Assembly (NCBI RefSeq): GCF_030852425.1
Contig: NZ_NSDM01000001.1
Location: 186,001 to 250,000, forward strand
Reading direction: 5' to 3'
Length of the DNA: 64,000 bases
From: Saccharothrix longispora
GTDB taxonomy: Bacteria > Actinomycetota > Actinomycetes > Mycobacteriales > Pseudonocardiaceae
How positions within the stretch are numbered: the first letter of the stretch is position 1; every line of letters starts with the position of its first letter. Shown one piece after another: positions 63,588 to 64,000 of the stretch. The translations under genes were made by a program, and so were the position numbers. The notes under the pieces are model-generated. The model saw only the letters and a program-made list of their open reading frames with translations, was not told the origin of the DNA and did not search any database.

Positions 63588-64000
63588 CGCCGGCCTCCTT
63601 TCCCGCCGAGGTGGACGTGACTGCCGCCGGTTCCCGGTCCTGGTCGGCTCCCGGCAGCTCCGCGACCGGCACCTGCCGGCGTGGCGGGGCCTTGGGGACC
63701 TGGAGGTCCAGCGGCGGCACCGGGAAGCCGCCGCCGGTGAGCGGGACGGCGTTGGGGTCGTGCGGCTCCCGCTTGTCGGGGAGCAGGAACGCGATCAGCA
63801 GCACGATCGCGAGGACCGAGCCGATCACGATCAGCGCGGTGGAGGTGTCGAGCCCGCTGTTGGACTCCCACTCCTGGCGCAGGTAGCGGGCGAAGGCCAC
63901 CGCGACGAACCAGACCAGGGCGATCGGGACCAGGAACTTCCAGCCCAGCCGCATGAACTGGTCGTAGCGCAGGCGGGGCAGCGTGCCGCGCAGCCAGATG
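63574..64000 (-). CDS. nuoH: NADH-quinone oxidoreductase subunit H, C-terminal part (cut by window edge)
   Basis: Last ~141 codons. [20 protein letters not shown] and [20 protein letters not shown] are NuoH signatures; a further helix ([20 protein letters not shown]) and a ~60-residue hydrophilic tail typical of actinobacteria follow. Starts outside the window; the upstream nuoA-G genes should lie to the right. Confidence 0.95.
   Translation of the reverse strand, partial: IWLRGTLPRLRYDQFMRLGWKFLVPIALVWFVAVAFARYLRQEWESNSGLDTSTALIVIGSVLAIVLLIAFLLPDKREPHDPNAVPLTGGGFPVPPLDLQVPKAPPRRQVPVAELPGADQDREPAAVTSTSAGKEAGDGRL

Overview
The window is high-G+C actinobacterial chromosome, most like Pseudonocardiales (Saccharothrix/Actinosynnema/Lentzea type). 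Support comes from the third-position G/C bias, the many GTG starts, the Mce transporter, MmpS-like proteins, HadA/HadB dehydratases, a nuo operon beside a polyprenyl synthase and 2-oxoacid:ferredoxin oxidoreductase genes, and an actinomycete-type integrative conjugative element (AICE). The genus is an inference.

1-21.5 kb is the rpoB/ribosomal-protein neighbourhood. On the minus strand, going right to left, come tRNA-Thr, tRNA-Met, rpmG, hadA, hadB, then (after two mmpS-like genes and an aspartate aminotransferase on the plus strand) tRNA-Trp, secE, nusG, rplK, rplA, rplJ, rplL, a complete mce operon and rpoB. The order resembles the mycobacterial thrT-metT-rpmG-hadABC-trpT-secE-nusG-rplKA-rplJL-mkl-rpoB region, but a whole mceG-yrbE-yrbE-mceABCDEF operon sits where mycobacteria keep only the ATPase mkl. 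The mce genes are almost all joined by GTGA/ATGA overlaps and end in two Mce-associated membrane proteins.

21.5-25.8 kb holds a membrane GGDEF-EAL protein with a degenerate GGDEF motif, small hypothetical genes, and a perfect actinobacterial SOS (LexA) box that seems to drive a short non-coding transcript.

25,796-39,290 is an integrated AICE of about 13.4 kb in tRNA-Tyr, bounded by 55-bp identical att repeats. From the right end it carries integrase, excisionase, an AAA+ (DUF3631-like) protein, a C5-cytosine methyltransferase and a prim-pol replication protein. It continues with an FtsK/TraB-type DNA translocase, small spread-like membrane proteins, a zinc-binding RRQ(R)L-type protein, and a divergent cargo pair: a GntR-type winged helix fused to a P-loop kinase, overlapping a D-2-hydroxyacid dehydrogenase gene. 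About 1.5 kb at its left end is non-coding and full of structure: iterons, hairpins, and a 280-bp nested inverted repeat of GGTAAC boxes.

39.4-64 kb is ordinary chromosome: yajQ, a glucose-1-phosphate nucleotidyltransferase, htpX, an orphan nuoB-nuoC-nuoI-like module beside a LysR regulator, AraC and Lrp regulators, a dimethylargininase-family protein, an enoyl-CoA hydratase, korA-korB, a large low-complexity membrane protein, rarD, a polyprenyl synthase, and the distal nuoH-I-J-K-L-M-N part of complex I, running off the right edge.
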